The notes below the pieces were generated by a model. The model searched no databases and was not told where the DNA came from. It saw nothing but the letters and a program-made list of their open reading frames with translations. DNA of 64,000 nucleotides from Ailanthus altissimus (lineage: Eukaryota > Streptophyta > Magnoliopsida > Sapindales > Simaroubaceae): positions 18,618,001-18,682,000 of the forward strand of contig OX327712.1 in the NCBI GenBank assembly GCA_946807835.1, given 5' to 3'. Positions 23,701-35,140 of the stretch are shown one piece after another (positions within the stretch are counted from its first letter, which is position 1; every line of letters starts with the position of its first letter). Both the position numbers and the translations under genes were made by a program.

Positions 23701-26700
23701 TAAATCTACCTTAAAACTTTGTTGATGTCCTCTTCTTCATCTGCATGTAGCATCGCATCAATTAAGTTTCCGCGTTTTAACTCCCTGAGAGAAATATGAC
23801 CATTCCCAGATCTATTTATGTAGTAAAATATTCTGTATATTACTGTTTCAGCTGTTCCATTGCAACAAAATTTAGAATTAGAAATAGAGAATATGATCAA
23901 CACATAGCATATAGAACACAGAACCAATGAATTCTAGACTATAACAATTAAGGGCCTACACAAGCTTAGAATGGTTTATACTAGCTAATTGCCGAAGACA
24001 CGACTCCCCACTAAAAAAAAATGTAAGCAACATATCAGATCTCAATTGGAAATTAAAATAAGAAAAATGTCAAGGTCAATCAACACACAATCCTGCTTAG
24101 CTACTTCTACCATTTCTAGTAGTATATAATACAATGATACAGATGTTATAACCAACATGCCTCTAGTCATGAACAAATATATAAATCGATACAAGACTTG
24201 AAACATTTTGAATTTTGATCTTTTCAGTTTCATCACTATAACAAGGTATCATTTTGACTAGCAACACATCTGAAATCATGTCAGACCAGTAGATAAATGT
24301 TTCAATATACAGAGACAGCAAATTATGAAGTCAGGGAACTAGTTCTTGCAACATCATGAAGCGAGGACTATTTCTTGTAAAGTAAAAAAGATCAATGTTG
24401 TAAAAGGATGTATCCAAATTGAGAAAACTATCTACAGCTGTATAATAAGCGGATAACGAACCATATCTTTCCTGAAACTCGGGTGTGCTCTGTAAGAACT
24501 CCAACCCTGGATGAGTTGTCAACAGTTCTCTAAGGACAGGTTTAAAATCCTCCTGTGTTCATGTCGTCAGCATTCTCAGACACGAAAGGATAAACAAATT
24601 AAGCAAATAAATAATAGAATCGAGAAAGATGTTGATGTGTGATATCTGAAAACTATTATGAATTACCTATGCTGAACTCCATCATGCGCACATACTCAAA
24701 ATGAACATTGAATTGAAAGAAAATTTAACAGATAAGTAACATAACAAAATAAAAAAATTAAAAGAATTATTAGAGAAAAGCACCTGAGTGAGACACTTGA
24801 GATCTGGTTGCTTCAGAATTGAGTATATTTGGGTTGCTGTATCCATTGTCAACATTTTGCCATTGATCCAATAATCAACAAATGTATCCCTACAAACAAA
24901 TTAGAAGAAAACTTAAAGAAAAATTATGACACAAATGGTCTGCAGATGGCAACTACACTAACCAGTTCACAAGATAGAGTAGAATGAAGCAGTAGCAAAA
25001 TCTACTTTTGCCTTCCATTAAGAGCAAGCTTCTTTGGAATAGCTAGTCCCTCAATATGACTAAAAGACAGAGTGCTAGTGTAATCAAAATAATTTCACTT
25101 AGAAGATTACAAATGAAGCAAAACTTGAGTTGCAATCCAAGTATTTCAACTGTTAAGTGCTAACAAGTAACAAGGTGATAACCTTTATGTACATCAAAAG
25201 GAGATTATTATTATTATTATTATATTAACCTCGCCCAAAAACTAGACAACATGAAGAACTTAACTAAAAGTATCTGAAGAAAATATAATTTTTGGTCCTA
25301 TGATGTTGTGAAGAGATAACACAAAAGTTTCCTATCTTAAATACCAATATTAAATTAGTAACTCTTAACAAGATAAATAACCTACTTGTTACCATAATTG
25401 TAAATGTATTATCACTCTGACACTACTTGGCTTTGACAAAATTGCATACCTTGTCACAAGACCAGTGTTATTAACATCTAACTTTCTGAAGAGAACCGTG
25501 GAGAAGAAAGAAGGTAGCTTGCAGATTTCCTTGGTAACCAATTTAAAATCTGACAAACCAAAGCAAATGAAAAAGAATTAGAGGCCCATTCCAGAAATAC
25601 CACTTATATTGATATTTAATGCACATCTCACCTTGTATCTGCAATCCATCTGAGTGGCCATAGAAAATCTGATTGATCCGAAACAAGCATTGTTCTTTTA
25701 ATTCAGTTGGTGCTGGACGTCCATTCTGGAAGTAAAACTGCATGCATTTCAAATATCTACAATTAGAATTCATAACCTTATTTTCCCTCAAAATACAACT
25801 TTAGACATGTAAGCACAAACAATGGTAAATGAAAATAGCATAAATATGCTACAAGACCTCAAGGCTACCAGATTATTAAACCCAAAAACTCAAGATTTTT
25901 TCAAACCTGAGGTATCAACTCTCTCACTGGCTCACTAACTACTTTTAGAGGAGAACCCAAGTTTGAAGGGCCAGCCCTCGGTTTCACCACACGAGGAGAA
26001 CCAGATGTGCTTCTTGGTGAAAGTGGAGGTGCACTACCAGCAGGAAACAAAGAGGGTAATGAATTGATCGAGGCAGAATTTGCACTAGAAGAGTTCCCAG
26101 TAACATTCAAGGGACCTGTCTTTGCATCATTAGTCAATGTCGTCACCTAGCCAGAAAAAGGAAAGAAAAGAGTAGTTAAGCAATTAAGTTACTGACAGTC
26201 ATAATTCAGAAAAACATTTAAAATGGTGCATCACAAATATCAGCTTCCCGATGAGTTAACTTATAAAAGGATAAAAAAAAAATTATGGTTATATGCTCTT
26301 CTTAAGAAATTGAGCACGGACCCCCTGACTAGCTGTTCCATTTTAATAACTTAAGGACACATTATTTTGAACTATAAAAGCATGTCATATTTTCAGACAG
26401 AGTAAAGAGTTTTATTAAGAACAAAAAATGGTGAATGGAATTTGATCAAAATCATTTAATACATCAATACAATCAATAATTACAAACAGATCTTTTCAAG
26501 AATTCATTTAACATTCATTCACATTCTAAAGATGCAACTACAACTTGGCACCATCACATAAAGAACTCCATTATCCCCCTTGAAGATCTTAACTTCTAGT
26601 CACTCCTCCCTCTTGCACTTTTCTAATGATACTCGCATGGTAAACAATAAAACAGCTCTTAGATTCAATACAATTTGCTATCCCAAACCATAATGAAATA

Positions 26701-27740
26701 ACCCCACTTCCAGATTGATATGAAAAATATGTAAGAGTGACCACCAACATCACCGCCATAAACAACACCAAGCATTACCTAAACATCTCGCCATCACTTC
26801 AAGTAACAATTGCCACCAATAGTATTATATTTCATAGTTATATTGGATATCAAACATGGAGCCATCTCTACACCAAATTGCTAGCAACTTGAATTCATTA
26901 AAATATGTTCCAACTGCTTCTCTGCTAAATTTTAGGCTGAAATTCACTCAAATCTCTGTTAATACAATATATGCCACTAAGCTCAATTTCCACACTTCAA
27001 AAGAGAGTTTTGTTAATAAGCTATCATCTGTGCCCTAATCCACAGGTCTTAACCAATAACAACTGCCCTTTACCTCCTTGCAGATTGTTTACAGTTCTTC
27101 ACAGCATCGGTTTTCCCACATCCATTATTATCCAGTTTTCACCAATTCAGATGCTTCATAGTGGTCAACATAATATCACAAAAAGCAAATATTTACTTCA
27201 ACAACAATTGCTGTCGGCATGTCACTGTTGTTCACCACATAAAGCATGTAAGCAATCAACTAAAATTTAAGTAACAAACAGCAAACCCAGTTACTGACTC
27301 AATAAAATCTTTTTAAAAAATGTTAAAATCTGAATGGACTCCATAAATGTAGCCAAATATGTTACTCAACTACCGTCATAATAGACCCCAAACTTGACCA
27401 AACCAAGAAAATACAATCTCTCAGCAAGTAATTACAAACACAATGAGCAGAGCCACAAATCCAAAACACACCAATAAATTCATTACAAACAATGTAAATA
27501 AATATAACAAAAAAAAAACAAGGCAATAATTGATGTCGAACAGAAAGATGGGATTACGAGCGTGAAAATAGTTACCAGTTTATTAGCTTCAGGAAGCGAA
27601 AGCCACTGCTCGAAGAGCTTCTGCGAGAAGTCAGGGTTTGATTTGAGCGCCAACGGAGATAACTCCGGTAATTGCAATAAGTCCGCGTCCAAACACGCCA
27701 TATCTCCAACAGCACTTTCCATGCTCATCAATAAATCCAA
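19638..27740 (-). CDS. Serine/threonine protein phosphatase 2A regulatory subunit B'' (EF-hand type)
   Basis: B'' subunits select substrates and location for the PP2A core enzyme and bind calcium through EF-hands. Twelve exons join in frame to 543 aa: 27740-27576, 26146-25907, 25737-25632, 25549-25450, 24889-24784, 24552-24462, 23851-23710, 23505-23358, 23219-23110, 20656-20500, 20092-19967, 19778-19638. The serine- and proline-rich N-terminus (residues 56-135, with PPLSPRS and [11 protein letters not shown]) precedes the conserved core. A canonical EF-hand loop, [12 protein letters not shown], is at about residues 408-419, and a less regular one, [12 protein letters not shown], at about 335-346. 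The protein ends DESLEAPF. It matches Arabidopsis B''-alpha/beta (the At5g44090 type) from end to end, and is not the TON2/FASS subclass. All junctions keep frame and use GT-AG sites. ATG 27740 opens the conserved frame; ATG 27728 and 27722 are possible alternatives. Confidence 0.95.
20666..20699. repeat. (TA)n microsatellite next to a splice acceptor
   Basis: About 17 uninterrupted AT dinucleotides, starting 10 bp upstream (on the minus strand) of the PP2A exon 10 acceptor at 20656. The tract sits where a branch point and pyrimidine tract would be expected, and only a short TTTGCTAG remains between it and the exon. Confidence 0.9.
21406..22896. mobile_element. Non-autonomous hAT-like transposon in PP2A intron 9
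   Basis: The 1491-bp element is flanked by perfect 8-bp target duplications, AATAAGGT at 21398-21405 and 22897-22904, diagnostic of hAT insertion. Its ends, TAGGGGTGGACA and (reversed) TGGAGGTGGGCA, form the short imperfect terminal inverted repeat typical of hAT elements. Sub-terminal regions repeat GGGACAAA and CCCGA words in both orientations, for example the small hairpin near 22823-22847. I see no transposase, so it would need help in trans. It enlarges the intron to about 2.45 kb without affecting splice sites. Confidence 0.88.
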
Positions 27741-28330
27741 TCAACCATACACACATATACGACAATATCTTTTTAGCTCTTTAAAAAGAAACAAATAGAA
27801 AAAACAGATTACAAATCGAAGCTCGTAAATCAACGTCTTCAATGTTTCCAAATCGATTGTGAAAAATAGAAAATGTAAGATTTTAGAGTCTAAAAGTTAA
27901 GGAAACCCTAGATCCTTAACAAATCACGGGACTGATTTTTCTTATTCTTTTTTTTTAAGAAAAAAGGTTTCGAGGACGACAGGTGATTGGAGAGACAGAA
28001 AGTGAGGGAAAGTGAGAAGCGAGATCGGTGTGCGATTCAAGAGGGGATTTAACTATGAAAATGCATAGATTTGTTTTGCTTTGATTTTTTTTTAATTTTC
28101 TTATCTTTTTGTTTTTGTAAAATTAGCATCCGAATATGAAAATGGTTGAAATCTAAGAAAGAAGACACGTGTCCATGTGATTGAAGGTTATATGGTCTTT
28201 GGTCACGTGACAAAAACGTGCGATGCTTACTCTCTCTCCTTTAAAAAAAAAATTCTTCTCTCTTTTTAGAAACTTTTTCTAGTTTGTTAAGCAAACTGAA
28301 CAGGAGGAATTGAAGGCGTGGGCTGAATTA
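27741..28330 (-). promoter_or_regulatory. Promoter and 5' UTR of the PP2A B'' gene
   Basis: Upstream of the PP2A start codon the sequence carries two CACGTG G-boxes 38 bp apart, at 28166-28171 (in ACACGTGTCC) and 28204-28209 (in GTCACGTGAC). Both are embedded in ABRE-like contexts, and purine-rich tracts lie nearer the gene. This suggests bZIP or bHLH input, possibly abscisic-acid or light responsive, but only the motifs are seen directly. Confidence 0.45.
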
Positions 28331-28456
28331 ATGAGCGCTATTTAAGCATATTTTCATCACGATCCTCAATTTTTATGTTTATTTTGATCAATACGAGATT
28401 GTTGAAACAAATTAACACAAAAGTCCTTAAATGTCTTTAAATTCAGGACTATCTGT

Positions 28457-29004
28457 TGTCACATCCCATATCGAATAAAAATTAGGTAGATATTGAATAT
28501 ATATAAGCAGATAGGCAACATTACCTAATTATCTAATCTTTTAGGTCAATAATAAATGATCAAGCTATAATAAATGGTATCAAAATAAATTCGAATTCAC
28601 ATTTGTATGTGAACTTTTAAAATCGCCTCTAGAAGGATGGATATTATAAGTCAAGTGGATCGTGAAAATTCTATGTCTTAAGCCTTAATAGAGATTTTCA
28701 CAAGTAATATGGATTAAGTTGATACTTGAGTTTAGGTCAGACTGTAACGAGGGGGGATGGAGATCATGGACCAAGTGAACCCTAAAAATTTTGTATCTTA
28801 AGTTTTAATAGAGATTATCATGAGCAATACAAGCCAGGTTGGTACTTGAGTTTGCGTTAAACTATGATGAAGACGTCACATGATTAGATGAGGGAGAATG
28901 TCATATTTCATATCGAATAAAAATTAGATGGATCGTGAATATATATAAATAAAATAGACTAATTTTTTGAATCGATGACAAATGCCTATCTCGTAACATT
29001 ATAA
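28457..29004 (+). mobile_element. TRIM-type miniature LTR retroelement
   Basis: The two direct repeats are about 118 bp (28457-28574) and about 106 bp (28899-29004). Both contain CATATCGAATAAAAATTAG and TGAATATATATAA. The first is followed directly by TGGTATCA (28575), a primer-binding site core. The second is preceded by the polypurine tract GATGAGGGAGAA (28887-28898). The internal 320 bp consist largely of two diverged tandem units, each with a CTTAAG..TTTTAATAGAGATT core. At about 550 bp in total and with no coding capacity, it fits the TRIM class. The LTRs are noticeably diverged, so it is old; no target duplication is clear. Confidence 0.82.
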
Positions 29005-29969
29005 TGGCTGAAAAATGAAAATAGTAAATTATTCAACTTTTTTTTATTTAATTTTAATATTTAAAAATAATAATAATTTGCTATTGAGACTGCATCTAAA
29101 ATTCAAAAATCTAATCAAATAGAAATTATTCATTCTGTTTATAAATTTGAATGACTATTTTGTTTTTTACTAATTAATTCAAAACAACTCAATAATTATC
29201 TTTTGTACGAAATTTTCAATGGTACAAGCGACCTATATTGGCCCTTGTGTCTAGTCACTTGAATCTTTTCATATTTCGTTACTATAGTCTAAGTCTAATA
29301 TTATTTAGAGAAAAGAACGTTTGAACATTTAAAGTTCCAACAAAAGGATATATAAAAATATGTAGTTTTAAAACTTTTCATTAATGATATTCTTTTCAAG
29401 TAATAATTGTAGGTTAAAATTGTTTAAATTAATAAAAGTACAGTTATATCTCCATTTAGATTTTTTTTTAAGTCTAAATTAGTATAGTTATACCCCATTT
29501 TAATTGAAAAAAATCTAAATTTAATTAAACGTGTAAAATAAAAACTAGTGAAATGTACTTTGATTGAAAAAAATCTAAATAAGTATTAATGTGCCCCCAT
29601 TTGATTGAAAAAAATAAGTCTAAATAAGTATAACTGTGGCTTCGTTTTGATTAGAAAAAACAAAGTTTAAATTTAATTAAACACTAAATAGAAGGCATGA
29701 ATCAAAAGTTTAAATTCAATTAAACACAAAAATAAGAGGCTTGAACTCTAATTTTGTAGTTAAAATCTACGTGTTCTAACTAATTGAGCTATCTAACTTT
29801 ATTAATAATATTTTGAATAAGTTAATAAATGAACTATTACAATTTTATTAGTATTGCTTATCAAAATCTTCCAATACTACCACAAAACCGACATCATCAC
29901 CACCCTAAATTGAGTGCCTTAATTCGTTTGTCACTAACTAATCAAATTTTGAAAGAAAAATTTTAATAA
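29005..29969. other. Intergenic, no gene recognised
   Basis: AT-rich sequence with a loosely repeated word, GATTGAAAAAAATCTAAAT or a close variant, at about 29500-29660, suggesting decayed tandem repetition. No ORF or RNA gene is supported. Confidence 0.5.
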
Positions 29970-29974
29970 TTTGC

Positions 29975-30163
29975 TGCAATGAGTCTAACCATATATATCT
30001 CTATATTTGTATGATATTGTTCGCTTTGAACTTAAATTCTCATGGTTTTAATTTTAAGCTCTACCCAAAATACCTCGTATCAATAGAAATATAGTTTACT
30101 TCTTATATATCCATGATCTTCTCAATTTTTACCAATGTAAGACTTTTGTTCGCTTTCTTAATA
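29975..30163 (-). repeat. Left LTR (3' LTR on the minus strand)
   Basis: Aligns over its length with 33030-33220. Shared landmarks are CATATATCTC, TATGATATT, CATGGTTTTA or TATGGTTTTA, AGCTCTACCCAAAA and TTTTGTTTGCTTTCTTAA or close variants. Bounded by the TTTGC duplication on its left. Confidence 0.85.
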
Positions 30164-30402
30164 ATCTTCCCCTCGAACAAAAAACCACTAAACCTCACCT
30201 CAAATAATATCATATCTATTTATCTTCCACACGGGTATATCTCGCTATCTTCTGGTGTTCATCTTATACTTATCTTCAACGTATATCATGTCCGTCTATC
30301 TTTCGCATATAAAGATTTTGCTCTCTTTTGGTACTTATCTTCTACTTATTTTCACTGTGTTAAAGGAGTACGCCTTACGTGAAGCGCTACAGTATTGCCT
30401 AT

Positions 30403-31771
30403 TGATGTATGTGCTATAGTAGCTAAGTGTAAGTGCATGCTATCGTATCAAGTAATATAAGATTTTAAGTTCAGATAACGATCCCAGAGGGACTATGCAA
30501 TCTAATTCCATAAATCAAATACTAAAATTGTACCTACTTAACTTTTATTCATAAAATCACAATCTGAAATTTATGTAACTAATCTACTATATCAATTAAA
30601 CTAAACAAAAGTAAATGCTAAAATTCACAAATAAAGATAATCTATGGTTTTGACTCGTTCTCTAATATTTCATTAGACTCATTAACCACTTAGTTAATCC
30701 CTTAATATCAATTGATTGTCTTAGACACTAATCTCATCACAAGCCTCTGTCGGTGGTCAAATGACTATATTACACATTCTAACAATCACTTATATATCTA
30801 TGGTAATCAAATCAAAATGTAATTCATTAAGATCAAGTCTAAATCATACCATACATGCGACCTAGGTATATGTCTATCCTAGATGGAACTCATAGTTGTT
30901 ACCCTATGATCATGCATCAAACTATCATAAGCTTAACACATGAATCTCTTTGTCAAGTTCATTATGGTTCCTCAATCATTCATAAAATTAGCCAAATATA
31001 ATGAAAGCATTAAATACAAGATAGAATAAATCAATTATAATAATTAAGTTCATAAATTAAGAATCAATGAAATCCAGCTACATACTAAGTTCACATAGTC
31101 TAACCCTAGAATAATAAATTTACCTCATCACAAAACAAAAAGTATCAAGTCAATCCATGAAGAACAACAAGAACAAGAACATAATAATAAGAAAAGAGAA
31201 GAAAAACTAATCAAAAAGATGTCTTGGGTTGCTTCTCTCTCAATCTTGACTTGAAGCTTGAATCTTGATCTTGAATCTTAATTTTTTGGTTTTGATCTTT
31301 GATTTTATATTGTGAATTCTTTCTCTACGTTTTTACCTCTCAAAAGACTATGTATTTGACCTCAAAAGGGTGTTTTTATTGGTATGAAAAACTCTAAAGG
31401 CGAGGGGCTTTGAATCTCAGTTGAAATAGGAGTTGATAGGGGTATTTACGTATTCGTATCGGCGTTGGGCACCAGCACAAGGGTCGCTACAAAGTCGACG
31501 AGTACCGCAGTGCTGGGTGCTGAGCGCCGCGGTGATCACTCGTTGATGTGGGCGCTACAGCGCCCAACCACCTGCTGCGCTATTTTTATCTTTTAAGCGC
31601 ATCTCTCTTGTTTCTCTCCCGAATCGCCTCCCATTTGATTCTATGTGTCACAGTTTCCTTCACGCATCTATTTATGATCAGAAAACACAATTAAATAGTC
31701 AAATATTTATGACTTAAAGCAAAATATAAAAGTCGGGTACAAATCATACTAGTGTTTTTACACCCCTAACA
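30403..31771. mobile_element. Nested 1.37-kb insertion, probable solo LTR
   Basis: The tandem-repeat word ATTGCCTACCTCGAG of the host element is split here: ATTGCCTA remains on the left and CCTACCTCGAG on the right, giving a CCTA(T/C) duplication. The insert begins TGATGTATGTGC and ends CCCCTAACA (TG...CA), and has no ORF. Near its left end is GATCCCAGAGGGAC, a word seen in LTRs of some large plant gypsy elements. It also has a GC-rich patch (31441-31580) in otherwise AT-rich sequence. It is best read as a solo LTR, but a complete non-autonomous element is possible. Confidence 0.6.
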
Positions 31772-31784
31772 CCTACCTCGAGAG

Positions 31785-32950
31785 CCTACTCTATCAGGTC
31801 AATTCCTCATCTATCGAATTAACTTCTTATCACTACATTGTAGTATACACCTTACATGAAGCCCAGAGTCACCGCTACCTATCCATAATACGTAAACATG
31901 GATCCCTCGCAAGCAAACCGGGGCACACCAAGGCTCTATCAAGTTAACTCCTCATCGCTGAGTTGCAGCACACTACTTACGTAAAGTCCGGAGTCATCAC
32001 TGTATGTCCATAGAGTTTAACCACAGATCTTATTACAAGCAAATCGAGGCATACTAGGGCTCTATCATGTCAACTCCTCATCATTGAATTGTAGCATATG
32101 CTTTATGTGAAGTCTGGAATCATCACTGCCTATCCATAAAGTTTAACCACAGATCTCATCGCAAGTAAACTGGGGTATACTAAGCTTCTCCATCTTCTTG
32201 TACGACACAAAGAATTTTTTTCATATGACTAACTTCGAGCCATGGCTCTTTAATAATCCTCCCCTCAAACAAAGAACCATTAAGCTTCCCCTCAAACGAT
32301 ATCTTATCCGTCTATCTTTTACAAAAGAATATATCAGTTTCTTCTAATACTCATCTTTTACTTATCTTCAACGTATATCTCGTCCATCTATCTTTCACAC
32401 AGAAAGATTTCGCTCTCTTCTAGTATTCATCTTCTACTTATCTTTATTGCGTTGAAGAAGCATGCATTATGTGAAGCGCCAGAGTACTGCCTACCTTGAG
32501 AGCTCGCTCTATTAGGTCAACTCCTCATCTATCAAGTCAACTTCTCATTATTGTGTTGCAACACATGCCTTACGTGAAGCCTGGAGTCACCACTACCTAT
32601 CCATAGAGGATAACTACAGATCCTATAGTAAGTAAATATGGGCATGCCTATCCATAAAACGTAACCACAGATCTCATTGCAAGCAAAACGACACATACCG
32701 GGGCTCTATCAGGTCAACTTTATATCACTGCATTATAGCACATACCTTACATGAAGCCCAGAGTCACCATTGCTTATCCATATAGCGTAACCACGGATCC
32801 TATTGCAAGTAAACCAAGATATACCAGGGCTCTATCAGATTAACTCTTTATCACTACATTGCAGCATACGCCTTACGTGAAGCCTAGAGTCATCACTGCT
32901 TGTCTATAATGTTTAACCACATATCTAATATCAAGCAAATTGAGGCATAC
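31785..32950. repeat. Degenerate tandem array, about 120-bp unit, six to seven copies
   Basis: Units share, in order, CTCTATCAGGTCAACTCCTC, CATTGCAGCACACGCCTTA or a close variant, GTGAAGCC, GGAGTCACCACTGCC, TATCCATAGAG and AACCACAGATCTCATTGCAA. Copies begin near 31785, 31935, 32063, 32505, 32645 (partial), 32700 and 32830. A different segment at about 32190-32480 separates two groups; it repeats sequence seen at 30165-30400. The array is internal to the LTR element. Confidence 0.8.
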
Positions 32951-33029
32951 CAGGCTTATTCATCTTCTTGTTCAGCAATAAGAATTTGTTTTTACATGAT
33001 TAACTTTGGAGCATGACTCTGATACCATT

Positions 33030-33220
33030 TGTAAGGAGCCCAATAAATCACATATATCTCCACATTGGTATGATATTATTCACTTTGAGTCTAAACGCTT
33101 ATGGTTTTATTTTTTAGCTCTACCCAAAAGACCTCATAATAATTGAGATATAGTTCATTTTTTAAACTCATGATCTTTCCCATTTTTTGCCAATATGAAC
33201 TTTTGTTTGCTTTCTTAACA
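33030..33220 (-). repeat. Right LTR (5' LTR on the minus strand)
   Basis: Begins TGTAAGGAGCCC and ends TTCTTAACA (TG...CA). It is separated by two bases from the primer-binding site at 33014-33027 and followed by the TTTGC duplication. Confidence 0.87.
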
Positions 33221-33225
33221 TTTGC

Positions 33226-35140
33226 CTCTATGGCAACTGTATTACATAATAGCAATGTTACAAGATTGTAAGCTGGTGTTGTTTCTGAACCATTGGCTGG
33301 CAGAATCGCAGCTAAATATAATGTATAACAAAAACAAAGAAAAATAATACAAAATTAGACTTGCAATACAGCCATAACATACTGATGTGTTCAATGGTGC
33401 AAGAGTTCCAGCTATCGATCTTCAACTGTGTTTGTTGGCTTTTCAACACCGACGTGAGAAGCTTCAATATATGAACTAGTAAATATTAAAAATTGAATCA
33501 AGAAGGTTCACTTGATATTGATGGAAAAAGGTCCATCGGATCATCTATTTCCTGAAGTTAATACAAGAAAAAGTGAATGTTACTAATTTTGATAATGAAG
33601 GATATAGTTTGTCAAACCAAGAAATTCATTATGACTACTCTCAAATTTTAGAATATTGCATGCACCTTGAAGCTCTATCTTTTCCTTTTTTGTCTTTAAT
33701 ATATGATGCCGTAGCCACATAAGATTGCAATTGGAGATCGTCAGCACGATTACACTATAATGACATCGAGATTTAGTGGTCAAATTATAAATTAGGGTTT
33801 TGAAAGTTAAAGAAGAGAAAGGAGATAAAAGAAAATAAAAATAAAGAATTTTTATTTTAGATTACACGATTTTACAATGTTTATACTATTATAATTAGAT
33901 TATATTATTAAAAAAAAGTTGGTAACACTTACCGCTTTGAAGCACATTTTACCCAAACTTCACTATTAAAATCATCAGGAGCAACGTGTATAACTTGTTC
34001 TCCTAAAATACATTCCTCCAAATTATAAAGATCTTACAAGAGAGAATGAATAAATCAACTACCCTATTATCTACCAAGGCTTAAATCCTGGTCGTCTTCT
34101 GGTCTCTTTTTTTAGTAGATTAACTTAATTATGCAAGATTCAAATTGACTTAATTTATATTTATGTGATAAATCAATTAGTTCAATTTAGTAAATTATAA
34201 TTATAATTTACCTCCGTCGACCCCATCGTTTACTGTTGTCGCTCTCTCTACCATTTTTGGTTGCCTTGATTTTTTTTTAATGAAAAAATAATCCACCATT
34301 AAGAGTGGGTATAGTTTGGTTCAATCTAATTTCAGTCAAAACCAAACCAAAAGAAATTGAAGATACAATAGAAAGTTTTCGGTTTTAATCAATTAAAAGA
34401 ATAACATAATTAATTAAAAAGAACAAAATCCCAAGATTCAAATCATGGACTTTCTTAAAGTAATTAACTTTACTCTATCAACTGAGCTAATGCTTATTTT
34501 TTATTACAACACATTCTATTGTAATATATTTAAAATTTAAAATGTTAATAATTAAAAATATAAGTTGGATTCGTGTCAATGACTAAAAGCGTATTATAAC
34601 CTTCTGTCTACCAATTGGTTTGAAGATAATTTTTAAACATAAGAGACATTCCACTTTATCAAACTGTTTAGTTTTCTTAATAATAAGAATTCGATCGATT
34701 TTTTTAAAATGCAAAAATTGAATCATTGGCCGTTTCGGCCCAAATCAGTCTAATTTTTTTAGTTTTCATTGTTTGTTTGTCCTTATTTATTGTTATATAG
34801 ATAATTTTTTTTTAATAATATAAAATTTAATTATTTTCACGATTGTCACCGCCACGGAAAAATGATGGTCGCAACTACCGGCTAACGTTGCCGGCTGCCA
34901 TGTCAATTTGGGCAAAGTAAATATTATTATTTATTTTAACTAAAATAAATGTTATATTATTTAAATAAATCCACGAATTACACGCTGCCACGTGGAATGC
35001 AATGTAAACATGTTTTAGTACTATGTCAGCAATCTCAATTGTATAAACGTTTCTGTTGGTTTTGTTTTGCTCTTTTTATTTTCTAATTTTTTATTTTTTA
35101 TTTTTGCTAACTTACTTGATATTTGATTTTCATTCTGCTC
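33226..35140. other. Intergenic, no gene recognised
   Basis: AT-rich, with short GC-richer patches near 34210-34260 and 34850-34910. No coding frame with family resemblance is seen on either strand. Confidence 0.5.

Larger units (their letters stand above)
29975..33220 (-). mobile_element. Non-autonomous LTR retroelement with internal tandem repeats
   Basis: Direct repeats 29975-30163 and 33030-33220 (about 190 bp each) flank the element, and perfect 5-bp target duplications TTTGC lie outside both ends (29970-29974 and 33221-33225). It points to the minus strand: a primer-binding site, TGGTATCAGAGTCA on that strand, lies at 33014-33027 beside the right LTR, and a polypurine tract complementary to TCTTCCCCTCGAAC adjoins the left LTR. 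The interior has no gag or pol; instead it is built from tandem units of about 120 bp, interrupted by a 1.37-kb nested insertion. Without that insertion it would be about 1.9 kb, between TRIM and LARD in size. Confidence 0.88.

Noticed and set aside
31785..32950. CRISPR-like or satellite array
   Set aside because: Units are contiguous and diverged without spacers, sit inside an LTR element with target duplications, and the genome is a plant.
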